From contig NC_080588.1 of assembly GCF_029962835.1 (NCBI RefSeq), forward strand, positions 66,942,501 through 67,006,500: DNA of 64,000 bases, written 5' to 3'. Of the stretch, positions 39,037-53,202 are shown one piece after another. Made by a program: the position numbers and the translations under genes. Below the pieces are notes generated by a model that worked only from the letters and a program-made list of their open reading frames with translations, was not told the origin of the DNA and did not search any database. Origin of the DNA: Magnolia sinica (Eukaryota > Streptophyta > Magnoliopsida > Magnoliales > Magnoliaceae). Each line of letters begins with the position of its first letter. The first letter of the stretch is position 1.

Positions 39037-39768
39037 TGATGCAAAATTTTGGATCATCCTCCGCCAAGCTCTATGTGCTCGAAGCGAACCCTGATCCTGC
39101 ACAGAACGGTAATCATAAGAGACCCTAGCTCAAGCAGGGGACCTTCTGATGCCAAAGTTAGGCTAAGGAAACCAGGTCTAAGTAGTGTAGAGTAGAGTAA
39201 GGGTACAATATGTTGCGTACCTGTTGCAATGGGTTTCTCTGGTATTTATACCTGTGGATCGAAGGGATCGTTACTATTAAACTCGGCACGATCCATTCTA
39301 TCAAGCGAGCATTACGCACGCACAAATGTGGACCATTACCCTTAGATTGTGCTCCGGATTATTCTTCCATATGCCTTATTGAGTTGTATCTCTGAATGTG
39401 GTCTTTGGCCACGTTGCTACCTGAGCTAGACCCGCGACTCGGATCTCCGAGCCCATGATGGGACTAACCTTCTCGGACCTTGGACTTAACATATCCAAGC
39501 CCCTGGTTGGAGGTACATTGGGCAGGTGTGCGGTGGCCTCTTTTGCATTTCGAGTTAACATGCGAACTTAGAGCAGGTTGGCTCAGGCGTACTACCACTG
39601 TTCTGAGGTCCTGCTCATCGGACGCTTGACTACTTAATCTCGGGTCGGTGTCGTAGCTCTACAAGAGCCTTCAAAATTGCCTCGGGTCGGCCGTGGTCAA
39701 TCCGAGACTTTGCCCCTTGACATTTCTATTTCAATCCGACGTGACTCAGTTCAGATTCACCCATAACA
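39037..39768. repeat. Possible solo LTR
   Basis: A block of unusual, GC-richer sequence starts tgatgcaaaattttgg and ends cacccataaca, i.e. TG...CA, and is flanked by atata on both sides inside TA-rich DNA. It carries no coding frame. The flanking duplication is ambiguous because of the TA repeats. Confidence 0.45.
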
Positions 39769-39777
39769 ATATATATA

Positions 39778-39825
<48 letters not shown>

Positions 39826-40289
39826 AGAGAGAGAGAGAGAGAGAGAGAGGTCTCAACTCCAACTGCTGGAACAAGTTGTGGTTCACCCAGCGGATAACTA
39901 CTCATTTCTCATTTACGTGGAACATCCAACCCTTTCAATAGGTTAAACTCAACCACGAGAATTACTTGTGCAAAAGATCAGCCCCATCTACACATCAAAT
40001 GGGCCAAACCACAGGAAACAATGTCTAGCTGTTGATAAATAACAAAATAAAAATATGGTACACTTAATGAGTGTATGGAGACCTTTCCATGCAACTGGCT
40101 GATGGGATGGTTACAATGGCCTAGTGAATGTTGATTCTGAATGTACCTATTTTTTTGTGTAAATGATCTTGTCCGTTCATAGTGAAGGCCATTGATCAAA
40201 CGGTTAATAATAATTATCAGATCTGTATGAGACTGATCTTTGCTATGCTAACCTGTGTTATATATTACCTCTGATTACTTTGTTTTCAG
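39769..40289. other. Compound (TA)n(GA)n tract and non-coding flank of relic D
   Basis: TA repeat at about 39770-39822 followed by GA repeat to about 39850. The remainder is the upstream side of the exon 2 relic, without a visible exon 1. Confidence 0.6.
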
Positions 40290-40403
40290 GGCTAACGGAG
40301 ATAATGATGTGACTTTGAAGATACTATACCATGGAATTTGCCACTCGGATTTTCTTGCCATAAAGGAAGAATGAGGGCCGTACACCTACTTCATCTTCCC
40401 TAC
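40290..40403 (+). pseudogene. CAD-like relic D: single exon 2
   Basis: Preceded by tgttttcag and followed by a GT, this exon is exactly 114 nt like exon 2 of C and F and reads [20 protein letters not shown]. Two changes damage it: the Tyr-Cys-Gly before the zinc-binding CHSD has Cys replaced by His, and a Trp codon has become TGA (around 40372). No exon 1 or 3 is found nearby. It may be the front part of the same broken gene as relic E, 8.8 kb downstream. Confidence 0.88.
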
Positions 40404-40937
40404 GTGTGCCACATTTCTGCTCCCGATTGCATTGTGTGAGGTTTGGGCTGGGCCGGGTCCAATACTATATGGTCCAAGGACCAGGCCCAGCAAGGGCTCC
40501 TATCAACAAATCTCATTCTCGGCGGTCTTTCAGCCTGGACAGGAAAATCTCACAAAAAATAAAATATAATTGAAAATATATATTGTAAATTAATTAAGAA
40601 TATATATAATGAGTTGTTTGAGAATTTTACTACTTTTCTTGTTAAAATCATAATAAAAAATGTGAAATTTTAAATTTTACCAATATTTTGAAAATCTCAT
40701 GACAATATCTGTTACTATGAGAAATTTTAAATTTTACCAATATATAATGTGAAATTTTATAACGTCCGTGATGCTTGCCGCATTGCAGGCCAAGCCCAAG
40801 AACCCAAATAAAAATTAGTGAGACATGGGCCCAACCTATCCAAGCCCAAAATTGATCACATGTATGTTACCTACAATGAATGTTTCTGATCCATCCCTTA
40901 ATTAAGTGGGCCACACATGCATAAAGAAATAGGTATT

Positions 40938-41010
<73 letters not shown>

Positions 41011-42470
41011 CTCAAGGTTTAAATGCAAGATGCATTAGTTACATTAATAATGATTGGAATACAAAGCCCGGTGTGAAAATGTCATCGCATTAATCACCTC
41101 CGTTGAAGAGTCTAAAATACGGGACCCCCCACTCTGATATCAATTTGATACAGGACAATTAACCACTTGCTCTAAAAAAATCAAACTATTAGAGCATGGC
41201 GAATTAATCCATTTTATCTCATAGCCTAGGCTCCAAGTCTATAAGTTAGATCTTTGGCCGAACCCTCCTCGTGAGCCCCAAATCCATGGGTTACGCCTAA
41301 CACGAGCTACTTGCTTCACACGGCCCCAAATCTATAGGTTCTACAGGCCACCCACATCGAGTGTGCTCCTGCATCCCATAGGCCACCCCACCTGAGCTCG
41401 GTGTGAAAATACCCCGCATTACCCCATCAATGTGGTATGGCGTGAAAAGGAAAGTGGTTAGTTAATCAGGTGGGCCCAACTTTGGCTGGTTGTTCAATCA
41501 TGGCTAGTTCAGTCATGAGGTGGGCCACCGGTGTCCAATGAATATAGATCGATGGTCAAGTTTTTTGACCCTATCTTTTCATCATACAAGTGTGGCTCAC
41601 ATGACGAACGAATTGGCCTGATCATTTGGCCATCGGAGATGTACAGTGGGGGCCACAAGATGAGGGGCTTAGATATCGCACGCAAGTAAGATCTTAGCCC
41701 ATCATATTAACACCTTTTCGTTGAGTGTCAACCATGGCTTGTGTCTCTTCTCAAACGTCCATTTGTAGCCCAAAATTCGAAAGCTTAGAACTGTCCAGTC
41801 TAGGAGACATTTTATACATGGTCCATACACAGTGCGAAAGGAAAATATTCGACTTAGGTTGAAAATCACATTCAACGGACGATCCTAGCCATCAATTTCT
41901 TCTGTTGAATCCATTTTCACCCTGACTATCCATTCAAAGGCCACCGCCCATATGATACAATCATCCACTTTTTTGTGATTTTCAGCTGCAACTCATCCTC
42001 ACAGAGGACCTACTATATGGACGGTCAGGATCCACTGCTTCACCTTCCACTTGTGGAAAGCGCCCCTCTTTTCTAATCCATCAAGTTCAAAGCAACTCTA
42101 GGGCGTTGGATGAGTGATCCGCATTCGTAGCACAATATCTAACATGTGACAGGTAAGCTGGTGAATCCGGACCATCCATCAAGTAGCATCCATCCACTGA
42201 TCAGGCGCAAGTGATCCAAACCATCCAAGCCTGAAGATAATCAAAACAGCAAGAGAGAAACCTCCTCACGTTTTGCATCATCCACACGTGTGTGACACCT
42301 TCGCACAAACATCACGGTGGGCCCAGATAGCTTCCCCCAGCGTCGACAGGGACTAAGTGATGTATAGGTTTTATCCACACCGTCCATCTATTTTTCCTCG
42401 TCATTTTAGGGTACAAACTCATAAAATAGGTATCTGCAATACTCAATTGGACAACACAGTGGGGATTAAA
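40404..42470. other. Non-coding sequence with decayed elements
   Basis: A GC-rich pair ggtttgggctgggccgggtc / gccaagcccaagaaccc (40439-40815) suggests an old inverted-repeat element. A (TA)n run of about 66 bp lies at 40943-41008. Around 41135-41155 ctctgatatcaatttg resembles a primer-site edge of an old LTR element on the - strand. No gene. Confidence 0.4.
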
Positions 42471-42474
42471 TACC

Positions 42475-42477
<3 letters not shown>

Positions 42478-42550
<73 letters not shown>
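42478..42550. repeat. Compound (TA)n(GA)n microsatellite
   Basis: TA units to about 42511, then GA units to 42550, directly adjoining the terminal repeat of a foldback element at 42551. Confidence 0.95.
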
Positions 42551-42552
<2 letters not shown>

Positions 42553-43270
42553 GATCTCGTACAAACCATACTGCACGTAATTTATGTGCGAGCCTTCGTG
42601 TACGCCGTAGGATGAGGAAAGCGGCTGAGATTCCACTTCGTTGATAGAGTGAGACTCTCTCCTACGTTCGCAAAGAGAAATTTGGAATTGCAGCTTGCCT
42701 TCGTGTACGCCGTAGGATGAGAAAAGCGGCTGAAATTTCACTTCGTTGATAAAGCGAGACTCTCTCCTACGTTCGCCGAGAGAAATTTGGAATTGCTGCC
42801 CGAGAACATGAAGATCATGTGAAAGGATTTTGTGTAGGCCTACTATAATGTTTGTAATAAATCAAACCTGTCCATCCGTTTTTTTAAATCATTTTAAGTT
42901 ATGCGACCAAGAATGAAGAGGTTATAAAAATTAAATAGGCCACATGAGAGGAAGCAGTGGGAATTTAGTGACCACCATTGAAGTTTACAGTGTTGAGCCC
43001 GTAATTGAAGCACATGCACGGATCAATTAGATCATACACTTTATAGGCTCCATAGTGATGTTTATTTATCATCCAACATGTTCATAAGATCATACAACAT
43101 CGATGAAGGTAAAATACAAATATAAGCTTGATTCAAAACTTACGTTACTCTCAGGAATTCTTTGAAAGGTGGTTGTTCAATTCAACTGTTTCCAGGTGTG
43201 GTCAATTTGATCATTTAATTTGCCTGATTTTTTGTGTCAAAATGAATGGACGGAGAGGATAAAATAAATA
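42551..43270. mobile_element. Foldback element with a duplicated terminal segment
   Basis: The outer segment gccttcgtgtacgccgtagg occurs twice, starting at 42592 and 42697 (105-bp period). The same terminal segment appears inverted at 46340-46485 and in related form at 46540-46700, 47330-47500 and 60800-60930, in each case next to a TA or GA repeat. The interior is foldback sequence. Confidence 0.55.
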
Positions 43271-44548
43271 AATCATGGTGGACTGACCGAGTTTACTCAG
43301 TACGCTAAGCATAGGATTCTGGACCTCTGTTTGCGAAAGCACGACTCTCCGTGCACAGATTAGATAATGAAAAGTTGAGAAGCAAGACTTGCTAACAAGT
43401 GACGTCACCAATTTCCGTGGGCCCACTATAATGTATGTTTTGTATGTTTTGTATCCACACCTTTTATCCATTTGGAGAGATCGTTTTAGGGTAACATCCA
43501 AAGAACAAGTTAAATCCAAATCTCCAGTGGACCCCAGCACAGAAAACAGTGGGGACAATGACATCCACCGTTAAAAACTTCTAAAGGCCATAGAAGTTTT
43601 AGATTAAGATGATATTTGTGTTTTCCCTTCTTTCATGTATTTTTTAAATTTTGAACGGGTTAGATTTCAAATAAACATTATGGTGGGCATTAGGACAGTT
43701 TCAACAGTGGGAATCACTTCCCCACTGTTTTCTGTGGTGGGTCCACTACAGATTTCCGACTTTCATGCTTTTTTCCTTATTTGCCATACTGATTGGTCCA
43801 TCTCAATCACAGATGTAATTACCCAACCATACGGTCGAATTAAATTGTAACAATAGGCAAACGGAGGATCCGTATTCTAAGCGTAATCTCCTTCCCACAT
43901 TGGCAACCGGATTGGCTACCCCTCCTGCCACTAGCCAATGGCTGATGGTCAGCTCTCTGTGAACCCCACCATGATGTATGTGTTTCATCCATGCCGTCTA
44001 TCTATTTTTTCATATCATTTTATTATATGAAATAAAAACAACAAGGTATATCCCAATCTCAACTAGACCACATTACATGAAACAGTGTTGAATGAGTGTT
44101 GACCGTTAAAAACATTTTGGGGGCCATAAAAGTTTTGGATCAAGCTGATCTTTGTCTTTTACCTTCATCTGGGCCTGTATGACCTAATCAACAGATTGGA
44201 TGTCAAATAAATGTTACAAATTGGATGGAAAATAAACGTTATGGTGGGCCCTACAAATTGTTTAACGGTGAAAATCATGATCTCCTCTGCTATTTTTGGT
44301 GTGGTCCATATGATCTTTGAATATGATTCATTTTTTTGGATAATGCTCTAAAATGCTCTCTAGAAATAGATGAACATTGTAGATATAATAAATACATCAC
44401 CGTGGGGCCATATAAATTTGATCTCCTTTGAACCGTTCGTACAACTCGGAGCTCGAGTAGTGTTAATGCTCATCTTCGAGCGACACATACCTACAGCAGC
44501 TATATAGCAGGTGTGTGGTACACCAGCCAATCCGCTTCCGTGAATCCC
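43271..44548. repeat. Foldback (Mutator-like) repeats
   Basis: Copies at about 43400-43790 and 43950-44545. The second ends gtgtgtggtacaccagccaa-tccgcttcc, the same terminus as the elements at 28622 and 52357. No coding sequence. Confidence 0.55.
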
Positions 44549-45189
44549 GAGGTTTTTGTGCTATTGTCCCTTGTTTTTACGGTGGTGGGCCCAAAATATT
44601 GTGTACAATGTTCTCAACTAGGGCTACACAGACTATCTAAATTGTGGGGTATACTACGGATGGCACAAATGTAGGAGAAAATCCCTTGTTATATGGACAC
44701 ATCACATCTGACAACATCCAAAGCTCTCAATTGAGCTTAAACTGGTAACATTGTCGCCAATGTGGCATCGTCTGGCTTAAAACATGCAAGCTTCATATTT
44801 TTCTTTTTATAACGCCCGGTTTTACTTAGCGCCCGCAAAGGTTGACCCCAAACACCAGCTATGTCCGGTTTTGTTGTAATGAAAACTCAAATCTTGTAGT
44901 GTCTAAAAGCAGCTTAAGCATTTAAAAATAAAAATTAAAAAATGCAAGCATAGTTGAATTAGTAGCCAAATTGAACAAAATAATGTATGCATTATTCATG
45001 TAAAATGCAAAGTAATTACTTAAAATAGGAAATTTTGCTACATCATTTAAAAATAAGACGTCGTGCATCAGTGGGTAAGGGTAGTATAGGTCTGCATGAA
45101 GGACCCATCACTACTAAGATTGTAATGTATCATGACCTAACATCTCCACCTCATCATCTAAAACATTCGATGGTTCTTCATGCATATTA
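44549..45189. other. Non-coding stretch, nothing recognised
   Basis: AT-rich sequence between repeats, with no coding frame of note. Confidence 0.35.
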
Positions 45190-46325
45190 ACCATATCTGT
45201 CTTATCATTGGGCTCAAGCATTAAGACGAGCTTGCCAAATGGATGGATGTTTTAGATATAACACATACTTCATGATAGGACCCACTGAACCTGCTAACTT
45301 CAACACACCAGCTATATAGCTGATGTGTGCTACACAAGCCAATCCACTTCTGTTCCGTTTCAGAGAGGGACGCGGATGGACAGTGCGCGGATTAGATACT
45401 GACAAGGTCACTAGCCTAATGGCTACTAAAGTGATGTCACCAAGCTATGTGGACCCAACCATGATGCATGTGTTGTATCCATACCGTCCAACAATTTGTA
45501 GAGATGGTTTTATGGCATTAGAAAAAGAATGAGATAGATCTAAAGTTCAAGTGGACCCCACCAAAGAAAATAGTGGGGACAGTGACACCTACCATTCAAA
45601 AATTCTTAGGGGCCACAGAAGTTTCGGATCAAGCTTATATTTTTGTTTTCACCTCATCTATCTCTATACCTCATCTATCTCTATATTAACTTATTAATAG
45701 GTTGGATCTAAAAAATACATCATGGTGGGCCCTATAAATGTTTCAATGGTGGGTGTGACTGATCCCACAGTTTTCTGTGGTGGGTCCACTTGAACTTTCA
45801 ATCTATCTCATTCTTTTTCTCATGCCATAAAACGATCTCTACAAATTTTTGGATGTATGGATACAACTCACGCATCATGGTGGGGTCCACAGAGCTTGGT
45901 GACGTCATTTCAGTATTGTCAGTATCTAATCTGCACCCGGATGGACGCAGATTTCCTGCTAAAGCCTTGGCAGGATGTTACTACGCTAGGATGTAGGTGG
46001 GGTCCACCGTGATGTTTTTGATAAATCCATCCTGTCCATCCATTTTCCGAGCTCATTTTATGACATGCTACCGAAAATGAAATGAATTCAAAAGTCAAGT
46101 GGGCCATATAAGAGGGAAAATTGGGGAAATAGTTTTCTATCGTTGAAACTTTCCTAAGCTCTACCTTGATTTTTATATGCCATCCAAATGATTTACGCCA
46201 TCCAAACGGTTTACGCCATCCAAACGATTTAAAATGATCTCAGAAAATGAATGAACGGGTTGGATTTATCACAAATATCATAGTAAGCTTCACAAAGAAT
46301 ACTTGCGCAAAATCTTTATACAAAC
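45190..46325. repeat. Foldback repeats
   Basis: Pieces at about 45210-45400, 45430-45900 and 45990-46290. The 45430-45900 copy is nearly complete and mirrored (catgatgcatgtgttgtatcc against tggatacaactcacgcatca). A short triple repeat (catccaaa-ga/cggtttacgc) lies at 46185-46230. Confidence 0.6.
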
Positions 46326-46329
46326 GACT

Positions 46330-46481
46330 TTCACGTGAGACTCCGTGAACGTAGGAGAGAATCTTTTCTTCAAAGACTCTCCCTCTCTCAACAAAGTGGA
46401 ATCTCAGCTGCTTTCCTCATCCTACGGCATACATGAAGGCTCCCACATAAATTACGTGTGGTACGGTTCGTAGGAGACTGG

Positions 46482-46523
<42 letters not shown>

Positions 46524-47495
46524 TGCTAGCAATACCCGCAAGGAATTTATGTGTGAGCCTTCATGTAAGCCATAAGAAGAGGAGAGCGGCTAGGATTCAG
46601 TTGCATTGAGAGAGAGTCTTAAAAGAAAAAACTCTCCTACATCTCTTTAAATTGTAATTGGATTTCACGCGAAAATTGCTTTCATTGGAAGATCCTGTGC
46701 AAGGATTATATGTGAGGCCCACTGTGATGTTTGTGATAAATCCAACCTGTCCATCCATTTTTTGAAATCATTTTAGGACATGCGACCAAAAATGAGGAGG
46801 ATCCAAAACTTAAATGGGCCACATAAGAGGAAACAATGGGGATTTAGTGACCACCATTGAAACATTCATATGGCTACTATCCATTCCGTTCATCGATTTT
46901 TAAAGATCATTTTAGGGCTCGAATTAAAAAGTGAGAGGAATATAAATCTAAGATGGACCACACCACAGGAAACCAATACTGATTGGATATCCACCATTAA
47001 AATCATCCTAGGCCCCACTATACTGTTTATTTGACATCCAATCTATTGATTAGGTCATACAAACCCATATGAAGGGAAAAAAATAAAGATAAACTTGATC
47101 CAAAACTTTTATGGCCCCCAAAATTTTTTTAATGGTCGACATCCATTCAACATTGTTTCCTATAATGTGGTCCACTTGAGATTGGGATATACCCCATTTT
47201 TGGTCTCATATCATAAAATGATTTAGAAAAACAAATAGACGGTATAGATGAAACACATACGTCATGGCGGGGCCCACATAGCATCGACCACCTGTCATTG
47301 GCCAATGGCAGGGGACTAGTCAATCTGCTTACAATTCCAAGAGTCTTTCTTTGAGTGTAGGAGAGAGTCTTTTTTTTTAAAGACTCTCCCTCTCTCAATG
47401 CAGCTGAATCTCAACCGTTCTCCTCATCTTACGGCTTACATGAAGGCTCGCACATAAGTTCCTTACGATATGGTCCACATGCAGAAGATCATTAC

Positions 47496-47501
<6 letters not shown>
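46330..47501. mobile_element. Pair of TA-flanked foldback element ends
   Basis: 46340-46485 is a right end (cctcatcctacggcatacat), followed by (TA)n at 46486-46520. 46525-47500 is a second element with left end agccttcatgtaagccataa and right end ttacggcttacatgaaggct, followed by (TA)n at 47502-47535. Termini mirror each other; the interior has foldback words only. Confidence 0.6.
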
Positions 47502-47536
<35 letters not shown>

Positions 47537-47538
<2 letters not shown>

Positions 47539-48210
47539 AAAAGGTTCTATAAGGTCGAGTTCATGGGAACTCAACACTTGAGGTCTTGGTATCGATCCCT
47601 AGTGGGGGTGGCTAACATGAAGTGTGTGTACTGACATGGGTGTGTACTAACAAGCTAACCTAGGGAAAAAAAAAAAAGTTCACGGGAACTCCCCATGAGG
47701 TTGAGCTGTGTGGGCCACACCATGATGCGTGTCAAACATCCACCCCATCAGTTAGATGCACCATTCCATGGTGGGCCCAAGGCTTAAAAATCAAGTCAAT
47801 CCGTGACTTGTGTGGGCTAGACCACATACAAAAGTTGAGAGGGGTTACGCTCCATTAAAACATTCATAATCATTTTTTGGGCCCACCGAGATGTGGTTCA
47901 CAAATCTAGCCCATCCATTATGTGTGTCCCACTTGTATGAGGGGTCAGACCACGTTTCAGACACATCCAAATTTCAGGTGGGCCCCACCAAGTGCTTTTA
48001 TATGTTTTAGGCATGTATTCACATGATTTTAGATGGTATGGCCCACCGGAGTTCCGTATATAGCTGATTTTTGGGATATCCCCTAATTTAAAGGGGACCC
48101 ATCAAATGCACGGTGCTAATGTTCGACACACATCATGGTGGGGCCCACACAGCTCGACCTCATGGGGAGTTCCCATGAGCTCGACCATATAGAACCTTTT
48201 CCATATATGT
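47537..48210. mobile_element. GGAAAAGG-type foldback element, TA/TG-flanked, with a nested SINE
   Basis: Left end ggaaaaggttctataaggtc, right end ccatatagaaccttttcc. It lies between a (TA)n tract and a TATGTGTG tract. The interior is the reverse of 35708-36251. The SINE at 47573-47677 inserted near its left end. Confidence 0.75.
47573..47677 (+). mobile_element. SINE-like element (family 2) with 14-bp target duplication
   Basis: Flanked by gttcatgggaactc (47559-47572) and gttcacgggaactc (47678-47691), one mismatch. The body contains cttggtatcgatccctagtg, ggtggctaacatgaag and an A-run of about 12 at the right end. Poly(A) plus a variable-length direct repeat indicates target-primed retroposition. 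Confidence 0.8.
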
Positions 48211-49394
<1,184 letters not shown>

Positions 49395-49779
49395 GGCCCG
49401 TTTGATTTTTCAGCTCAAGTGTAATTACCATGTAAGTGGGTAATAATTATTTACCTAGGTAATTACCACTTCTTTCCCAATGCAGGCGTGACAACTTACT
49501 TTTTTAACGCATCAAAAAATTTACAACATCAATGTAGGGCCCATTGTGATGTATGTTACTTATCCACGCTTCTCATTTGTTATGCCAGCCGAATTTATGA
49601 CATGAGCAAAAAAATGAGGCAAATCCAAAGCTTAAGTGGACCACACCACAGGAAACAACGGGAATCGAACACCTACCATTAAAAACTTCTTGGAGCCCTT
49701 AAAAGTTTTGGATCAAGCTATTACTTGTGTTTTCCCCTTATCCGTGTCTATATGACCCTATGAATGGGTTTGATGATGA
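49395..49779. repeat. Insertion at the end of relic E plus foldback piece
   Basis: Begins gggcccgtttgattttt, possibly a Harbinger-like end, with a small palindrome (ggtaattaccac...gtaattaccatg) nearby at 49425-49470. From about 49540 a foldback fragment follows. Confidence 0.4.
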
Positions 49780-49902
49780 AAAAACTGTTGGGAGAACCGA
49801 AGTTGTGGATCAAGTTTATATTTGTGTTTGCCTTTATAAAAAGGTGGAATGGAAAATAAAACATCACGGTGGGCCCTAGGAAGGCTTCATGTGTGGGCTT
49901 TA

Positions 49903-50557
49903 GGGCCTGTTTGGGAGTATGGATTTGGAACCACCTAGATTCGGAACCCCGGGATTAGAAACCCCCTGGATTTGCAATCCTCCAAGTTTGTTTAGCACCC
50001 TGGTGAATCAACTTTAATCCAAAAGTATATATCCATGGTATATTTCCATGGCTTTGAATTTAATTACTAAATCAACTTTAATATCTCTAATTAGTGAGAT
50101 ATGTAATTTTTGACACAACGGTTGTGAAGCCCGCTGAAATATATGTTTTGCCCGAAAATGATGAAATTCCATGTCTCGGATGGGCCACAAGCACAGGATC
50201 GTGTCTAAGTGACTAATCAACAATTTTTAATCGTTGATTTGCATGGACAATGTTTAGACGGTGCTTGACAATGTTTGGACTGTGCTGATTTACATGGACA
50301 ACGTTTGGATGGTGTTGGTCATCATTAGTGGGCCATGTGCCCAATAGAATGGTAGTGTATAGTGACACACATGTTACACGTGCAACTATTGAAATGATTT
50401 TAGGTGTAATACAGGCTCCCACCGTGGATTACAAACCCCCTCAAAGAGGGGATCGGAAACCCCCTTTATTTGAAACCCTAGTTACTTTAAGCTGCCAAAC
50501 AACCGAGGGATTTGAAACCCCCTCAAATCCCCTCCAATCCAGGGTGCCAAACGACCC
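49903..50557. mobile_element. Harbinger/Tourist-like element (655 bp) with TTA target duplication
   Basis: TTA precedes (49900-49902) and follows (50558-50560). Left end gggcctgtttgggagtatgg, right end ccagggtgccaaacgaccc, mirrored. No transposase. A local triplet of atggacaatgtttgga-like words lies at 50240-50310. Not present at the paralogous place near 27575. Confidence 0.82.
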
Positions 50558-50760
50558 TTAGCATTCCACTGTAATGTGGTCCACATGAGCTTTGTATCTA
50601 CATATTTTTTTGGCTCACGCCCTAGAATGAACTGAAAAATCATATGTACGTAGTGGTTTAAACACATGCATCATGGTGAACCTTACAGAGCTTGGGCGGC
50701 GCCCTATTCTATGGCCCACCTAAAGAGTGAAAGTTCTGACTTACAGGAAAGAAGATCTAA

Positions 50761-51491
50761 GGGCGTGTTTGGACAGTTGCACTGGATGGGATTAAGGCGT
50801 GTTAGGTTGGCTATGGAATGTTATCCCATCCCATCGTCTGTTTGGGATAGATGGTGGGTCTCATCTCAGCCGACCTCGTAAATGATGCTAATGAATTCGA
50901 GGGATTCGGGCGATCTAACCCTCGGATATCGCCCATCCCTGGATTACCTTCTGTGGGATATGGGATGGGATGGGATGGGACGATTCGGGGGGCCGTCTTA
51001 GCAGCGTCGTCTGACGGATTTCCATTATGACGGGAGTGGAGGCGTTCTCCATTTAAGGAAGATTGAAGAAGGTGGGATGTTGCAGATGGTTTCTCCAATC
51101 TTCTCAACCTATCACGACTAGTTTGGTTGATCTTCTTTAACCCTACCGGCAAGGAGGTTGGAAACTCCGGCAATAGCAGGTTGACCATATACACTGTATT
51201 TGGTGGGGCCACCTAAAATGGCCGGGAGTGGGATGGCTGCAGTCGGATGATTGTTGCATGAAACATGAGAGAGGCATGGGATTACACCAATGCAATGCCT
51301 TTCTAAACACATTACCAATGAAATTCATGGACTACACCAAATCCCACCGCCCGGCCAAACACCCACGGATCCCATCTTGGACTCTGTACAATTCCATGGA
51401 ATAACCAAACATCCACTGACACCATCATCATTACCTTAAAATCCATTCCATCCCTCCTAATCCCATGGGATTGGTCCGGCCAAACACGCCC
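50761..51491. mobile_element. Harbinger-like element (731 bp), absent from the paralogous site
   Basis: Left end gggcgtgtttggacagttgc, right end ggtccggccaaacacgccc, mirrored. It is preceded by TAA and followed by TCA. The left block reads gatctaacggtaccacc without interruption at 27753, so the target was the 3-bp TAA and the right copy has since changed one base. Interior is non-coding. Confidence 0.83.
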
Positions 51492-51494
51492 TCA

Positions 51495-52347
51495 CGGTAC
51501 TACCCACCTTTCCATGAGTTCGGATCCTGCGTTCGTGTGTCACGTTTGTAAGTAGGATTGCGTGTGAATGGTCATCATTTTAAACACGCGTGCTCTTGCG
51601 ATAAACCAAACGAATTAGGTGAGACACTGGCCTCACCCAAGACGGTGCCCCTCTTAATGTGGGGCCCACCTTGACGTATGTATTCTGTATCCATTCTGTT
51701 CATCTCTTCTCCCCGATTATTTTAGGGCATTATGCCAAATAAAGCAGATCCAATTATCAGGTCCATCATACCATATAAATAAAACAGTGGTCATTAAAAA
51801 CTTCTTAGAGTGCACCTCAATGTTTTTATAATGTTTATTTATAAGGTCACAAAAGCCTGGATGAAGAGAGAGAGAAAAAAAAAAAAAAACAAATATCAAT
51901 TTGATCCAAAAAATTGTGTGGCCTGTTAATAATCAATCATCACTATTTCCTATATATATGGTCCACTTGATTACTGGATCTGATTCATTTTTAAGATAAT
52001 GCCCTAAAATCATCTGTAAAATCAGATGGATGGCGTGGATACAGAATACATACATCAAGGTTAGCCAGAAATTAAAACTAAACCGTACAAGATATTGGTG
52101 CTTTTAGATGTACCATGAAAAAATAAGTATGCTTATTTTATTACCCAACTGTCAGATGGAGGATATTTATTGGACGGTTAAAGCTGAAAAATCCAACGGT
52201 CTTGATGCAAGATACGAGTGCCTACGAATCAGTGGTCAGGATGGTCGGACAAGTGCTAACGAATCTGATCGTTCAACCAATCAATCTGATTTTTGAACTT
52301 TAATGAATTAGAGAAAGTGGGTTAAACGATTTGATCTGTTTAGTGTG
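51495..52347. other. Duplicated intergenic sequence with foldback remnant
   Basis: Matches 27770-28612. No gene; the open frame at 52108-52296 is conserved with the left block only as non-coding DNA. Confidence 0.55.
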
Positions 52348-52356
52348 AGTCAATAT

Positions 52357-53167
52357 GGAAGCTGATTGGCTGGTGTACCACACACCACCAATCTGGTTGG
52401 TGTGTTGACGTCACCAAGTTTTGTGGGTCCCGTCTTGAGGTATGAGTTATATCCAAACCATTCGTGCACTTGGTGAGCTCCTGGTAACGGTTTGTTCACT
52501 TGGCAAGCTCTTGGTAAGAAAAGAGACCAAAAATAAGACAAAAAAAATCAAGTGCACAACATTGTAAAAAGCAGGGGATTGAACGTTTACCACTAAAACC
52601 CTTTTAGGGGTCAAAGAAATTTTGGATCACCTCTTCATCCAGGTTTGCGCGTGACCATATGAATAGTTTGGAGTTAAAATAAACATTATGTGGGTCCTAC
52701 CGGTGAGAATTATTTTCCCAGTGCTATTTATGGTGTGGTCCACTTAAGCTTTGGATATGACTTGTTTTTGGATCAAGATCTAAAATGATCTCTAAAAATG
52801 GTTGAACGGTGTGGATATGATAAATACATCATTATGAGGCCCAGGTAGAGGTGGGTAGGATCTGACCGGACTCATCGGATGCGACTCAATTGAACCCAAA
52901 CCGAAAGCCAGGGTCTGGTGGGATTGAGTAGACCCACTCAGATCCAACTGCAAAACGAGTCGAGTTCGGGTCAGTAGCCAATCCAATCCGATCGGATCTG
53001 ATCCAGTCGGGTACTATAAAGTATCTTTTTACTTCTTTTTTAAAACTTTTATCCTTCTTTTCTATCCGAACGGCAAACCCTAAGTCCCTAACCCGTCGCT
53101 TCCCAAGCAGTGCCCCACCAATTTCGATTCAAATCTAGGCCACTCAGCAGCCTAGCAACCTTTCCAA

Positions 53168-53202
<35 letters not shown>

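Noticed and set aside
52108-52296. 62-codon frame conserved at 28400-28563
   Set aside because: Conserved only because the whole block is duplicated; start and frame are not preserved in a way that suggests selection.
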